From Aquisphaera insulae (lineage in GTDB: Bacteria > Planctomycetota > Planctomycetia > Isosphaerales > Isosphaeraceae): a stretch of DNA of 45,400 nt. The position numbers were made by a program, and so were the translations under genes. Shown in pieces: positions 16,204-23,857 of the stretch. The notes below the pieces were generated by a model. That model ran no database searches and was not told the DNA's origin. It saw only the letters and a program-made list of their open reading frames with translations. The first letter of the stretch is position 1. Every line of letters begins with the position of its first letter. Location: assembly GCF_011064615.1 (NCBI RefSeq), contig NZ_JAALJH010000077.1, positions 1-45,400 on the forward strand. Reading direction: 5' to 3'.

Positions 16204-17265
16204 TCACAGACCCAGCTCGCCGAACACTTCGTCCTTCGAAAACTCGACAACCCCCGTGCAGGTGTCGGCGGCTCCGTAGTAGACCAGGTAGGTCGGCCCC
16301 GTGTCGACGATCCCCGTCGGGAAGACGACGTTGGGGACGAACCCCCGGCGCTCGAATTCGGCGGTCGGCTCGAAGACCGAATGCGGGGTCCGGCGGAGGA
16401 TCCGTGAGGGGTGGTCGGCGTCGAGGAGGAGGAGGCCGGTGGAGTACGTGCCGACCTCGCCGGGGACCTCGCTCCGCCGGCTGCCGTGGTAGATCTCGAG
16501 CCAGCCCTCGTCCACCCGGACCGGCGGCGGCCCGGCGCCGACGCGGCCGGTCTCCCAGTCGGCACCGCCGCCGTGGAGGACGTCGTGCTTCCCCCAGTGC
16601 ACCAGGTCCGGCGAGCGGGCGATCCACATCTCCGGCCGGCAGAACGCCGAGGCCGGCGTCGGGCGATGCAGCGCGACGTATCCCCCCGCCACCCTCTCCG
16701 GGAAGAGGACGACGTCCTTGTTCTCGCTGCAGAAGATCGTGCCCAGTCGGGTGAAGCCGCGGAAGTCGTCCGTGACCGCCAGGGCCGTCGCCGCCCCGTG
16801 CCGCGAGACCGCGACATACGTGAAATAGGTGCGGCCGCCCAGGATGGTGATCCGCGGATCCTCGACGCCGTATTCCTCGAGCTCCGAAGCCGGGTCGAAG
16901 CGCGTCCCGCTCACCTCGACGACGCCCCGTCCGTCGCCGCAGCGGACGACCCGCAGGTGCGACGTGAAGGTCAGGCGGATCAGGCCGTCCGACTTCCGCC
17001 GGACCACCCGGGGGTCGACCGGCTCGAGCTCGGCGTCGGGCACCCAGTCGATCTCGATCGCCCCGGCCGGCGTCCATCGCGGCAGGCCGGTGAACCCCGG
17101 GCGAGTTTCGCGGGGGCGCTCGGCCACCCGGACGAGCAGGACGACCTCATCGCCGGCGAGCACCGCGCCCGGGTTGAAGACGCCGACGACCTCGAGGTCC
17201 TCGCGGGTCGGCGGGATGTCGGGGAGGTCCAGGAGCTTCTTCTCGTAGAGCCGGGTGAGCACCAT
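16204..17265 (-). CDS. GH130-family beta-mannoside phosphorylase/hydrolase
   Basis: A 353-residue enzyme of typical GH130 length. Motifs: FNPGAVLAGDEVVLLVRVAE at the first blade, YGVEDPRITILGGRTYFTYV (the EDPR core), ENKDVVLFPERVAGGYVALH, RPEMWIARSPDLVHWG, GAGPPPVRVDEGWLEIYHGS, and FVPNVVFPTGIVD with YYGAADTCTG at the end. The family cleaves or phosphorolyses beta-linked mannosides. It is convergent with the GT4/GH130 pair and a second copy of the same fold in the locus, which suggests a mannan or manno-oligosaccharide pathway. The start ATG 17265 is followed by a good N-terminus; upstream lies the divergent purE promoter region. Confidence 0.92.
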   Translation of the reverse strand: MVLTRLYEKKLLDLPDIPPTREDLEVVGVFNPGAVLAGDEVVLLVRVAERPRETRPGFTGLPRWTPAGAIEIDWVPDAELEPVDPRVVRRKSDGLIRLTFTSHLRVVRCGDGRGVVEVSGTRFDPASELEEYGVEDPRITILGGRTYFTYVAVSRHGAATALAVTDDFRGFTRLGTIFCSENKDVVLFPERVAGGYVALHRPTPASAFCRPEMWIARSPDLVHWGKHDVLHGGGADWETGRVGAGPPPVRVDEGWLEIYHGSRRSEVPGEVGTYSTGLLLLDADHPSRILRRTPHSVFEPTAEFERRGFVPNVVFPTGIVDTGPTYLVYYGAADTCTGVVEFSKDEVFGELGL

Positions 17266-17384
17266 CGTGACGTCTCCCTCCGGGCGGCCGGTCGGCGGAA
17301 GGGCGAGCGGGCGGGCCCGGCATGACCGGACATTCCATTGTCCGCGCCGGTCGATTGAGGGTCAATTCGGCGCGGCGAATGGGG

Positions 17385-17390
17385 TAGAAT
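17385..17390 (+). promoter_or_regulatory. Possible -10 box of purEK
   Basis: TAGAAT lies 47 bases before the purE ATG, with TCAATT 17 bases upstream as a poor -35. A short inverted repeat, CGGACA-ttccat-TGTCCG, sits around 17325-17345 between the divergent promoters. Position is reasonable; the assignment is weak. Confidence 0.3.
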
Positions 17391-17436
17391 CTCGGTGTCC
17401 CGCGATATCCCGCCCGAAGCCGAGGCCCACCGCGCC

Positions 17437-17934
17437 ATGACCCTGGACCTACCGAAGACGCCCGTGATCGGCGTCGTGATGGGGAGCACGTCGGACTGGG
17501 AGACCATGCGGCACGCGGCCGAGGTCCTCGATTCGCTCGGGATCCCGGCCGAGACGAAGGTCGTCTCCGCACATCGGACGCCCGATCGGCTGTTCCGGTA
17601 CGCCCGCGAGGCCGAAGGGCGGGGCCTCGAGCTGATCATCGCCGGCGCCGGCGGTGCCGCCCACCTGCCCGGGATGCTCGCGGCGATCACGATCCTGCCG
17701 GTCCTGGGCGTGCCGGTCCAGAGCAAGGCCCTGAACGGGATGGACTCGCTCCTCTCGATCGTCCAGATGCCCCGCGGGATCCCGGTCGGGACGCTCGCCA
17801 TCGGCGCGGCCGGGGCCCTCAACGCCGGGCTCCTCGCCGCGGCGATCCTGGCGCGCAAGTATCCGGCGATTCGCGAGGCCCTCGCCAGTTACCGCCGCGC
17901 CCAGACCGACGCCGTGGGGGAATCGCCCGCATGA
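17437..17934 (+). CDS. purE: N5-carboxyaminoimidazole ribonucleotide mutase
   Basis: PurE class I, 165 residues, converting N5-CAIR to CAIR in purine synthesis. Motifs: IGVVMGSTSDWETM (substrate loop), KVVSAHRTPDRLF with the catalytic His, IIAGAGGAAHLPGM, VPVQSKALNGMDSLLSI and MPRGIPVGTLAIG. ATG 17437 is chosen over the GTG 17395 in the same frame because the family begins close to PVIGVVMG. The stop overlaps the purK start by four bases (ATGA), so PurE and PurK are translationally coupled. Confidence 0.96.
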   Translation: MTLDLPKTPVIGVVMGSTSDWETMRHAAEVLDSLGIPAETKVVSAHRTPDRLFRYAREAEGRGLELIIAGAGGAAHLPGMLAAITILPVLGVPVQSKALNGMDSLLSIVQMPRGIPVGTLAIGAAGALNAGLLAAAILARKYPAIREALASYRRAQTDAVGESPA

Positions 17935-19088
17935 ACGCCATCGCGGAGAAGGTCCTCACGCCCCCGGCGACCCTCGCCGTCATCGGCAGCGGACAGCTCG
18001 GCAGGATGTTCGTCCAGGCGGCCCAGCGGATGGGCTATCGCGCCGGCGTGCTGAGCACGACCGAGGACGCGCCGGCCGCGCAGGTCGCCAACTGGACCGT
18101 GATCGGCCCGCCGGACCAGTTGTCGGCCCTCCGGATGGTTTCGGAACGGGCCGAGGCGATCACGGTCGAGTTCGAGAACGTCAGCGCCCCGGCCCTCCGC
18201 TGGCTGGCGAAGCGGCGGACCGTCCGACCGGGCTGGAGTACCGTCTGGACGAGCCAGAATCGCCTCCGCGAGAAGGCGTTCCTGACCCGGTTCGGCATCC
18301 CCCACGCGCCCTGGCGGCCGGTCCGGACGGTGGAGGAACTGGAGTCGGCGGGCCGGGCCCTCGGGCTTCCCCTGATCCTCAAGACGGCGAGCTCCGGCTA
18401 CGACGGCAAGGGGCAGGTCCTGGTCCATGAGGCCGGCGACCTCCCCACGGCCTGGGTCGGGCTCGGCAACGTGCCGTGCGTCGCCGAGGGCTGGGTCGAG
18501 TTCGCCGCGGAGGTGTCCGTCGTCGTCGCCCGCGGGGCTGACGGCCAGTCCGTGGCCTATCCGGTCGGCCTCAATCAGCACGAGCGGCACATCCTCGATA
18601 CGACCGTGATGCCCGCCCCCGTCGGCCCGATCGTCACCCAGGACGCCCGGACGACGGCGCTGGCCGTAGCGCAGGCGCTCGGCACCGTGGGGGTCCTCTG
18701 CGTCGAGTTCTTCCTCCGGCGGGACGGCACGCTCCTGGTCAACGAGATCGCCCCGCGGCCGCACAACTCGGGACACCTGACGATCGAGGCGGCGGTCACC
18801 AGCCAGTTCGAGCAGCAGGTCCGGGCCCTCTGCGGCCTGCCCCTGGGCCGGGAGGAGCTCACGTGCCCGGCGGCGATGGCCAACCTCCTGGGGGACGTCT
18901 GGCTGGCGGCCGGGGGCGAGCCGCGGTGGGAGGCCGCGCTCCGGGGCGATCCGGGCGTGAAGGTCCACCTCTACGGCAAACGCAAGCCCGCCCCCGGGCG
19001 GAAGATGGGCCATCTGACGGTCGTCGACCCGGATCCCGGGGCGGCCCTGGCTCGCGTCCGCGCCGCGCGTGAGGCCCTGATCCGGTAG
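17931..19088 (+). CDS. purK: N5-carboxyaminoimidazole ribonucleotide synthase
   Basis: An ATP-grasp enzyme of 385 residues that makes N5-CAIR from AIR, ATP and bicarbonate. Visible are the N-terminal IGSGQLGRMFVQAAQRMGY, the ATP-binding LPLILKTASSGYDGKGQ, NQHERHILDTTVMPAP, VGVLCVEFFLRRDGTLLVNE and IAPRPHNSGHLTIEA, the last with metal-binding Glu/Asn. It overlaps purE by four bases. The downstream BatA-like gene starts 24 bases later and may be read through. Confidence 0.96.
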   Translation: MNAIAEKVLTPPATLAVIGSGQLGRMFVQAAQRMGYRAGVLSTTEDAPAAQVANWTVIGPPDQLSALRMVSERAEAITVEFENVSAPALRWLAKRRTVRPGWSTVWTSQNRLREKAFLTRFGIPHAPWRPVRTVEELESAGRALGLPLILKTASSGYDGKGQVLVHEAGDLPTAWVGLGNVPCVAEGWVEFAAEVSVVVARGADGQSVAYPVGLNQHERHILDTTVMPAPVGPIVTQDARTTALAVAQALGTVGVLCVEFFLRRDGTLLVNEIAPRPHNSGHLTIEAAVTSQFEQQVRALCGLPLGREELTCPAAMANLLGDVWLAAGGEPRWEAALRGDPGVKVHLYGKRKPAPGRKMGHLTVVDPDPGAALARVRAAREALIR

Positions 19089-19112
19089 AAGACGCGTCCG
19101 GAGACGCCCTCC

Positions 19113-20144
19113 ATGCAGTTCGCGCACCCGGGATGGCTCTGGCTGGTGGTGCTGGTGCCGATTCCGTTGCTCCTGGAACGGGCGCGGCCCCGGATCGCCT
19201 GGCCGACCCTCGATGGGTTCCGGGACGCACCGCACCCGGCCCAGGGCGGAAGACCCCGCGTGAGCTCGGGCCGCCTCGGGCTGCGGTTCCTGCCCCCGCT
19301 GCTTCGCGGCCTGGCGATCGCCTCGATCGGCCTGGCACTGGCGCGGCCGCAGACCGTCGGGGGCGTGGAGCGGATCGCGGGGCAGGGGGTGGCGATCGTC
19401 GTGGCCCTCGACCAGAGCTCGAGCATGAAGACCGAGGATTTCCCGGCCGATCGGGGGACGCGGACGATCAGCCGACTCGAGGCCGCGAAACAGACCCTGA
19501 TGAGGTTCGTGGAGGGGCGCCCGGACGACGTCATCGGCCTGGTCCTGTTCGCCAACCTGCCGGACCTCGCCTGCCCGCCGGAGCTCGACCATCGGTGGCT
19601 GGTGGAGACGATCCCGACGATCTCGATCGCCCGGCCCGGCGACGACGGCACGAACATCGGCGATGCGATCGCGTGGTCGCTGGACGCCCTCCGGATCACG
19701 GCCCCGAGGAGGAAGGTCTTGGTCCTCCTGACCGACGGGAACAACCAGCCCGCCGGGCGAAAGCCCCTCGACCCGGAGCACGGGGCCGGCCTCGCCAGCC
19801 AGCTCGGGATGACCATCCATACCATCGCCATCGGCCGGCCCGGCGGGGTCGTCCGGAGGACCGACGAGCAGACGGGCCGTCCCCTCATCGCCGAGACCGA
19901 GGGGCCGAATCTGCCCCTCCTGGAGCGGATCGCCGAGCTCGCCGGCGGCAAGTGCTTCATCGCGACCGACGCCGACTCCCTCGACCGGATCTTCGCCGAG
20001 ATCAACCGGCTCGAGAAAAGCCTCATCAAGGCCCGCGTCCTGACCCGATACGACGAGCATTTCGCCCCCTGGGCCGCCGCCGCCGTGGCGCTACTGGCCC
20101 TCGATCGACTGCTGGTCGCGACCTGGCTGAAGCGGCGACCTTGA
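19113..20144 (+). CDS. BatA-like von Willebrand factor A membrane protein
   Basis: A 343-residue protein with the BatA plan: N-terminal membrane segment (PGWLWLVVLVPIPLLLERAR), a second one (FLPPLLRGLAIASIGLALAR), a periplasmic VWA domain, and a C-terminal helix (AAAAVALLALDRLLVATWL). The MIDAS motif DQSSS is intact (about residue 101) and is followed by the conserved DDGTNIGDAI threonine block and LLTDGNN. Bat proteins form MoxR-associated complexes linked to envelope stress tolerance; neither MoxR nor DUF58 is in this window. The natural partners are at 23858 and 25665, separated from it by an unrelated block. Confidence 0.88.
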   Translation: MQFAHPGWLWLVVLVPIPLLLERARPRIAWPTLDGFRDAPHPAQGGRPRVSSGRLGLRFLPPLLRGLAIASIGLALARPQTVGGVERIAGQGVAIVVALDQSSSMKTEDFPADRGTRTISRLEAAKQTLMRFVEGRPDDVIGLVLFANLPDLACPPELDHRWLVETIPTISIARPGDDGTNIGDAIAWSLDALRITAPRRKVLVLLTDGNNQPAGRKPLDPEHGAGLASQLGMTIHTIAIGRPGGVVRRTDEQTGRPLIAETEGPNLPLLERIAELAGGKCFIATDADSLDRIFAEINRLEKSLIKARVLTRYDEHFAPWAAAAVALLALDRLLVATWLKRRP

Positions 20145-20223
20145 CGGGAAGCGAGCGCGCGGGGGATCATGCTTGCGGTCGCAGGCTCTTCCGCATCTCG
20201 CACGAACCTGGGAAGCCCTGACG

Positions 20224-20862
20224 ATGATTGTGGTCGCGACCGATTACGACGGCGTCACGAATTCCCTGGCTCGCGTGGGCGCTCAATTCGTCACGGATGC
20301 CGGGAATGTCAGGGCCTCGTGGCCGACGCTGTGGCTCCATCCCCGTCCGGCCTCCAACCTCCCCGACGGCAAAGAGATTCTCAACGGCCTGCAAGGCAAT
20401 CCCGGCGTCGCGCTGATCCTGCTGGGACATGGGCACCAGCCCGGTCATCCCCAGGAAGGATACGAGGGTCAGGACCGGCAGCAAGCCGTCGGTCCCGCAG
20501 CCATTCTGGCCCTCCAGAATCGCCTCGTTGTCGCCCTCTGTTGCCACTCGCTCACGGTCATGGCGAAGGCCAGCTCGTCGCACGGGGCGACCATCCTGGG
20601 ATTCAGGAGGAAGTTCTATCCCCACTGTTCGTGGGACCCCAACATAGAGCGGAGCATCAACGCGTGCATTCACGCCGGGCTCGATGTCTTGCTGCGAGGT
20701 AAGACGGTCAAGGAGGCTCGCGACGAAACGAGACGCGCGTTCACCTTGCTTGCCCGGCACCTTTCAAGGTCGAAGGTGATCCAGCAGCAGGTTTTTTCTG
20801 GCTTCATGTCGCATAATGCGAGGGGGCATGACTTTCTCGGTGTTGGTAGCTCGACGCTCTGA
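20224..20862 (+). CDS. Putative clan CD cysteine peptidase (caspase/CHAT-like)
   Basis: A 212-residue protein with no sure family. The pattern strand-GHGH (residues 68-71, after GVALILL), then strand-CC (residues 106-107, after RLVVAL) followed by HS, and later GATILGF, matches the His...Cys dyad layout of the caspase-hemoglobinase fold (CHAT, gingipain and metacaspase relatives). The dyad would be H69 or H71 with C106 or C107. An N-terminal VVATDYDGV and a C-terminal helical region (TVKEARDETRRAFTLLARHL) complete it. No signal peptide is seen, so it is likely cytoplasmic. Base composition is less GC-biased than the Bat genes around it. It heads a run of three genes ending in a phosphoesterase. 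CDS is likely; the fold call is a motif-level guess. Confidence 0.7.
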   Translation: MIVVATDYDGVTNSLARVGAQFVTDAGNVRASWPTLWLHPRPASNLPDGKEILNGLQGNPGVALILLGHGHQPGHPQEGYEGQDRQQAVGPAAILALQNRLVVALCCHSLTVMAKASSSHGATILGFRRKFYPHCSWDPNIERSINACIHAGLDVLLRGKTVKEARDETRRAFTLLARHLSRSKVIQQQVFSGFMSHNARGHDFLGVGSSTL

Positions 20863-20951
20863 GTAAGATTGAGGAACGGAAGTCGCGGCGGCTCGGGCCC
20901 TCTTCTGAAGCCATACGGGCTGAAGAAGCCGTTCTTTCATGGGAGCCTGAC

Positions 20952-21266
20952 GTGCCTGATTTGCATGGGAAACTCGAACGAATCAGGGATCGTGTCGTCC
21001 AGAATCTGGAGGCATGGGAGAAGGCCAGCCCCGATCCCAACCAGGTCTTCGTCGCCTGCGCCGGGGGTGAGGGCGAGGGGAATACGAAATCGATCCACGA
21101 GATCGTGGAGGACGTGCGGAACGGAACCCCCGATGGTGAGGAGTTGCTCGACACGTTGCTCGACAACATGCTCCAGCAGGCCATGGATACCGAAATATCC
21201 GCCAGCCACCAGGAATTCGACGCGGACGCCTTCGACGCGGAGCTGCGGTCACCGTACGGCAACTGA
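20952..21266 (+). CDS. Small acidic protein between peptidase-like and phosphoesterase genes
   Basis: A 104-residue acidic, mostly helical protein (LHGKLERIRDRVVQNLEAWE, EIVEDVRNGTPDGEELLDTL, then NMLQQAMDTEISASHQEFD). No family recognised. GTG 20952 is the first standard start. The frame stays open upstream with protein-like sequence (KIEERKSRRLGPSSEAIRAE) to CTG 20859 or ATT 20868, directly at the stop of the preceding gene, so the true protein may be about 30 residues longer with a rare start codon. The context suggests a regulator, adaptor or substrate of the neighbouring enzymes. Confidence 0.6.
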   Translation: MPDLHGKLERIRDRVVQNLEAWEKASPDPNQVFVACAGGEGEGNTKSIHEIVEDVRNGTPDGEELLDTLLDNMLQQAMDTEISASHQEFDADAFDAELRSPYGN

Positions 21267-21320
21267 AGCCATGCGAGATCCCGCGACGGGACGGCTTCCG
21301 GCTCCGGGAGATGGCAAGCG

Positions 21321-22556
21321 ATGGGCTCCACTCGTCGAGCGCAATTCGAAACCATGCTCCGGGTCATCGCCGACACCACGGCGGAGGCCGCCGGTCCCGA
21401 CGAGGCGGATGACTTCGAGGTTGGGGACGACGATCAAGCCCTGATCCGCGACGCGATGAGCTATCTCGAGTCGCATCCGGAGATCGCCGGCGGCGATCCG
21501 GACGGGCTATTCACCTATGAACATCCCATCCTGGCCGCCGCGGCCAGGGCGCTGGAGGAGGCCCGGTCGCTGGGCGTCGAGGCGGCCGGCGACGGCTCGG
21601 ACCTTTCCGACCTCGCCATCGTGGATTGGATCCGCGTCGGGATCGCAAGGTTCCGTTCGATGAGGAACGATCCGGCCCTGGTCCTCCTGCAAGAGGCCGT
21701 CCCGCACGACCACTACGAACTCCAGGGCCCGACGCTTCGCCTCGCCCTCGTCGGCGATGCCGGGCATCGCGGGACGGCACAGACCCGCGTCCTCGACAGG
21801 ATCGGCGACCGCCACGCGGCTGATCCCTTCGACATGATCGTGCACCTGGGCGACACCTACTTCGGCGGCACCCCCGAGGAATTCCTGCTCTCGTTCCTGG
21901 AGCCCTTTCGCTCCCGGTTTACCTGCCCGATCGTGACGCTTTGCGGAAACCACGACCTCTACTACGGATGCCGGGGCTATCTTTCCGCGCTCCGTGTCCT
22001 CGGTCAGAAAGGACGATACTTCGCGATCGAATCTCCCGACTGGCGGATCGCCTGCCTCGACACGGCGTTCGGAGCCCTGGACTTCCGCATGAACGACGGC
22101 GTGCTCGACCCGGCCCAGCTCGAATGGCTAAGGTCGCTCGGGGACGGTAAACCGGCGAAGCCCCTCATCCTCATGAGTCATCATTACATCCGCTCACACT
22201 GGCATTCGCCGATCGAGTCCCTCCGGGAACAGCTTGGCGACTGGGCCAGGGACAACGTGTTCGCCTGGTACTGGGGGCATGAACACCACCTCGCCGCTTA
22301 CAGCAAGGGCCAGTACGGTTTCTGGGGAGCCTGCGTGGGCAACGGAGCCTTCCTCGAGAAGTGGTCTCCCGCCCAAACCGGCCCTACCCCCTCCGACGAG
22401 CCAACCTGGCATGCTCCGGAAGGATGTAACTGCTACGGCAACAAGGGTCGGCACGCTTGGCCACACGGTTTCCTGGAGCTGGAACTGACCCCGGCTCGCA
22501 TTCGCGAGAGTTATCACTTCGAACGCAACGAGCCCTACCGACGTACCATCCCCTAG
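21321..22556 (+). CDS. Calcineurin-like metallophosphoesterase
   Basis: A 411-residue cytoplasmic phosphoesterase. All metal-binding motifs of the calcineurin-like fold are present: GDAGH (145-149, D146 and H149), GDTY (177-180), GNHD (209-212), SHHY (286-289) and GHEHH (319-323). Substrate classes in this fold run from phosphoproteins to cyclic nucleotides and phospholipids, so the target is open. The first ~135 residues form an extra helical domain (FETMLRVIADTTAEA, YLESHPEIAGG) not part of the catalytic core. It ends the three-gene block, and its stop is followed after one base by dispersed repeat copy B. Confidence 0.9.
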   Translation: MGSTRRAQFETMLRVIADTTAEAAGPDEADDFEVGDDDQALIRDAMSYLESHPEIAGGDPDGLFTYEHPILAAAARALEEARSLGVEAAGDGSDLSDLAIVDWIRVGIARFRSMRNDPALVLLQEAVPHDHYELQGPTLRLALVGDAGHRGTAQTRVLDRIGDRHAADPFDMIVHLGDTYFGGTPEEFLLSFLEPFRSRFTCPIVTLCGNHDLYYGCRGYLSALRVLGQKGRYFAIESPDWRIACLDTAFGALDFRMNDGVLDPAQLEWLRSLGDGKPAKPLILMSHHYIRSHWHSPIESLREQLGDWARDNVFAWYWGHEHHLAAYSKGQYGFWGACVGNGAFLEKWSPAQTGPTPSDEPTWHAPEGCNCYGNKGRHAWPHGFLELELTPARIRESYHFERNEPYRRTIP

Positions 22557-22557
22557 A

Positions 22558-22673
22558 GCTTTGTCACCGCTTGATTTTCGGGTTGGCAGCGGGACAGGCA
22601 GGAATGCCCGTCCCCCGAAGTCTCCAACGCACCTGGCTTTAAGCCCGGGGGGCAGACATTCCTGTCCGTCCCG
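22558..22673 (-). repeat. Dispersed palindromic repeat, copy B
   Basis: Reverse-orientation copy of the repeat at 16015: read on the minus strand it gives the same two palindromic modules (GGACgGACAGGAATGTCTG and GGACgGGCATTCCTGCCTG types), the TTAAAGCCAGG spacer and the GACAAAGC tail. It starts immediately after the phosphoesterase stop codon. Most of the 333-base gap before the carbonic anhydrase is this element; the rest has no gene. Confidence 0.85.
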
Positions 22674-22811
22674 CAACCCGAATCCCGAGTGTTGACGGAG
22701 CACGAGGCTCCTTGCCCCTCGATCCGGATTGACGGACCCGCCCGACGGGTGATAACCGACTCCGCTGCGAAAGTCGTCGATCACCACGGCGTGGATTCGT
22801 CAGGACTGGGA

Positions 22812-22839
22812 TTGAACCTCCCACTGATTATCATAGAAC
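22812..22839 (+). promoter_or_regulatory. Possible promoter of the carbonic anhydrase gene
   Basis: TTGAAC (22812-22817) and TAGAAC (22834-22839) are 16 bases apart in an AT-rich patch, 52 bases before the start codon. Each box matches consensus at four of six positions. Confidence 0.35.
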
Positions 22840-22890
22840 TGCCGGACTGCGGTCGTCGTATGGGACGAACGCGAGCCGCCAGGGGGAAGC

Positions 22891-23751
22891 ATGGACATCA
22901 CCTATCGCTATGATCCGCACGCAAGCGTTCATCCACGTCCGTCGCGGACGGCGGAGGACGTGATCCACAACCTGCAGGAAGGTCATCTGCGCTATCGCAC
23001 GATGATCGACCGGGTGGAGAGGGAGCTCGTCAACGAGGAGCGGCAGGCGCCGATCGTCATCGAGGCGAGCCCGCTCTCGCTGGGCTTCTCCGCCCTGGGG
23101 GCCCAGGTGCAGGCCCCGCATGCGTTGTTCCTGGGCTGCTCCGACGCCCGGGCGCCGATCGAGCGGATCTTCGACCAGCCGTCGAACGGGATCTTCGTCG
23201 TCCGGGTCGCCGGCAACGTCCTGGGGACGGAGTGCCTGGGGTCGATCCACTACGCGGTCATGAACCTCCGGAGCAGCTTGCGGCTGCTAGTGGTCCTGGG
23301 GCATACCGCGTGCGGGGCGGTCTCCGCGGCCGTGGATTCGTATCTCTCGCCGCACGACTACCCGGAGATCGGCTACACCTTCGCGCTCCGCTCGCTCGTC
23401 GATCGGCTCCACATCGCGGTGCGGGGCGCGGCCAGGTCGCTGGCGCGCGTCTGCGGGGTCGACGTGAAGCAGCATCCCGAGTATCGAGCCGCCCTCATCG
23501 ATACGGCCGTCTATCTCAACGCCGCGCTCACGGCCTTCGACGTCAGCAGCGAGATCAACGCCATCCGAGGCGCCCACGTGCGGGTGGTCTACGGTGTCTT
23601 CGACCTGGCGGATCAGCATGTCCGGGCGCTGCCGGTGGACTCCCAGGAGTCCAACGAGAAGATCTTCGGGGAATTCCCGGCCAGCAGCGACGCGTTCACC
23701 GAGCTCGGGGACCTGATCGCCTCCTCGCTCAAGGAGGCGGGGCGGATCTGA
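22891..23751 (+). CDS. Beta-class carbonic anhydrase
   Basis: A 286-residue enzyme hydrating CO2 to bicarbonate. Zinc ligands are C83 in LGCSDARAP, H138 and C141 in LGHTACGAVS; D85 and R87 form the usual Asp-Arg dyad. VRVAGNVLG and LGSIHYAV are also family blocks. An N-terminal extension of about 65 residues and an insertion after residue 150 make it longer than a minimal beta-CA. Start ATG 22891 has AGGGGGAAG upstream. It stands between the phosphoesterase block and the second Bat gene; bicarbonate would also serve PurK, but linkage to purEK is only proximity. Confidence 0.92.
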   Translation: MDITYRYDPHASVHPRPSRTAEDVIHNLQEGHLRYRTMIDRVERELVNEERQAPIVIEASPLSLGFSALGAQVQAPHALFLGCSDARAPIERIFDQPSNGIFVVRVAGNVLGTECLGSIHYAVMNLRSSLRLLVVLGHTACGAVSAAVDSYLSPHDYPEIGYTFALRSLVDRLHIAVRGAARSLARVCGVDVKQHPEYRAALIDTAVYLNAALTAFDVSSEINAIRGAHVRVVYGVFDLADQHVRALPVDSQESNEKIFGEFPASSDAFTELGDLIASSLKEAGRI

Positions 23752-23857
23752 GCCGCCGGCTCGACAGGCGGGATGCGGCTCCGGTCTAATGGGTGGATCG
23801 GTCCCGGTGCCTTCGGCCGACCCCGGTTCGGGACCATTCCGAGGTGATCGTCGATCC

